Below are positions 5,185 to 5,605 of a stretch of 5,605 bases of DNA, in pieces. Within the stretch, counting starts at the first letter, position 1. Each line of letters opens with the position of its first letter. The stretch is from the NCBI GenBank assembly GCA_039917655.1, contig JBDSJC010000087.1, positions 1 to 5,605 on the forward strand. The letters are read 5' to 3'. A model generated the notes under the pieces. The model saw nothing but the letters and a program-made list of their open reading frames with translations. It ran no database searches and was not told where the DNA came from. Position numbers and translations under genes: made by a program. This DNA is from PNKC01 sp039917655. Lineage in GTDB: Bacteria > Chloroflexota > Dehalococcoidia > Tepidiformales > Tepidiformaceae.

Positions 5185-5238
5185 GCGCCAATCGTGAGGC
5201 GCGTCCAGCCATATGGCGCGCAACCCGGAGGTAGTCGT

Positions 5239-5605
5239 ATGAGCAAAGAGATCGGCCTGCCCGTGAACGAATCGTATCCGCCGCCAGCGCGCGTGCGGGC
5301 GGGGGCCGTGCTGAAGAGCCGAGACGAGTACCAGGCAATGTACGACCGCAGCATCAACGACCGGGACGGGTTCTGGCGGGAGATGGCGAACGAGCATTTG
5401 GACTGGATTGCGCCCTTCCATACGGTCTGCGAAGAAGACATGTTGAGCGGCAAGATCGGCTGGTTCCTGGGCGGCAAACTGAACGTTTCGGTGAACTGCC
5501 TGGACCGTCACCTGGCGACACGCGGCGACAAGGTGGCGCTCCTGCTGGAAGGGGATGAGCCCGGCGACAACCGCTCCATGACCTATCGGCAGATTTACGA
5601 CGAAA
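5239..5605 (+). CDS. acs: Acetyl-CoA synthetase, AMP-forming (N-terminal part only)
   Basis: The first 122 residues of a protein that continues past the right edge. It matches the N-terminal cap (ACAS_N) and early adenylation domain of acetyl-CoA synthetase, which converts acetate, ATP and CoA to acetyl-CoA, AMP and diphosphate in the cytosol. Diagnostic features in order are YQAMYDRSINDRDGFWREMA (31-50), DWIAPF (55-60), WFLGGKLNVSVNCLDRHL (75-92) and GDKVALLLEGDEPGDNRSMT (96-115), leading into TYRQIYDE. The GGKLNxSxNCLDRH block is highly characteristic of Acs, although propionyl-CoA synthetase shares related motifs and the specificity residues are outside the window. The start ATG has GGAGG (5227-5231) seven bases upstream. 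The gene diverges from the HTH regulator, sharing a 268-base intergenic region with it. Confidence 0.92.
   Translation, partial: MSKEIGLPVNESYPPPARVRAGAVLKSRDEYQAMYDRSINDRDGFWREMANEHLDWIAPFHTVCEEDMLSGKIGWFLGGKLNVSVNCLDRHLATRGDKVALLLEGDEPGDNRSMTYRQIYDE

Noticed and set aside
5208..5217. Palindrome GCCATATGGC in the acs leader as an operator
   Set aside because: A lone 10-bp palindrome with no second copy is weak evidence; it is mentioned only as context for the acs promoter.

Overview
This is a high-GC bacterial window, with codon use rich in G/C at third positions. Every gene lies on the minus strand except the last, which is on the plus strand and runs off the right edge. The composition, the metabolic gene set and a leaderless-looking SDR promoter would suit Chloroflexota (Thermomicrobia/Sphaerobacter-like) or another high-GC Gram-positive-type lineage. 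No marker gene is present, so the phylum is inference only.

Metabolic block (1-2260, all minus). In the direction of transcription it holds an atypical short-chain dehydrogenase/reductase (1478-2260), a full-length aldo/keto reductase with an intact catalytic tetrad (318-1325), and the N-terminus of a thiamine-diphosphate (acetolactate-synthase-like) enzyme (1-226, cut by the window edge). The gaps of 152 and 91 bases carry inverted repeats and a candidate promoter, so these look like separately controlled oxidoreductase/housekeeping genes rather than one tight operon. The SDR lacks the canonical Tyr-x-x-x-Lys.

Secreted module (2357-4970, all minus). A small LuxR/GerE-type HTH protein (4704-4970) precedes a secreted papain-like/C39-like cysteine peptidase homologue (3648-4586). 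That gene overlaps by 17 bases a lipoprotein predicted to carry a beta-propeller (2357-3664). Between the regulator and the peptidase-like gene is a compact cluster of TACGGT/ACCGTA elements just upstream of a plausible promoter. A (GA)10 microsatellite lies just ahead of the regulator's ribosome binding site. The peptidase-like gene is visibly lower in GC than its neighbours. Together these look like a regulated, exported two-protein module, possibly acquired and possibly phase-variable, and they are the most interesting part of the window.

Right edge (5239-5605, plus). The N-terminus of acetyl-CoA synthetase (acs) begins here with a strong ribosome binding site, divergent from the regulator. 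The shared intergenic region (4971-5238) holds the GA repeat, a 7-bp tandem repeat, small dyads and a candidate -10 box. No rRNA, tRNA, CRISPR array or insertion sequence was seen, and no stretch over 300 bases lacks a gene.
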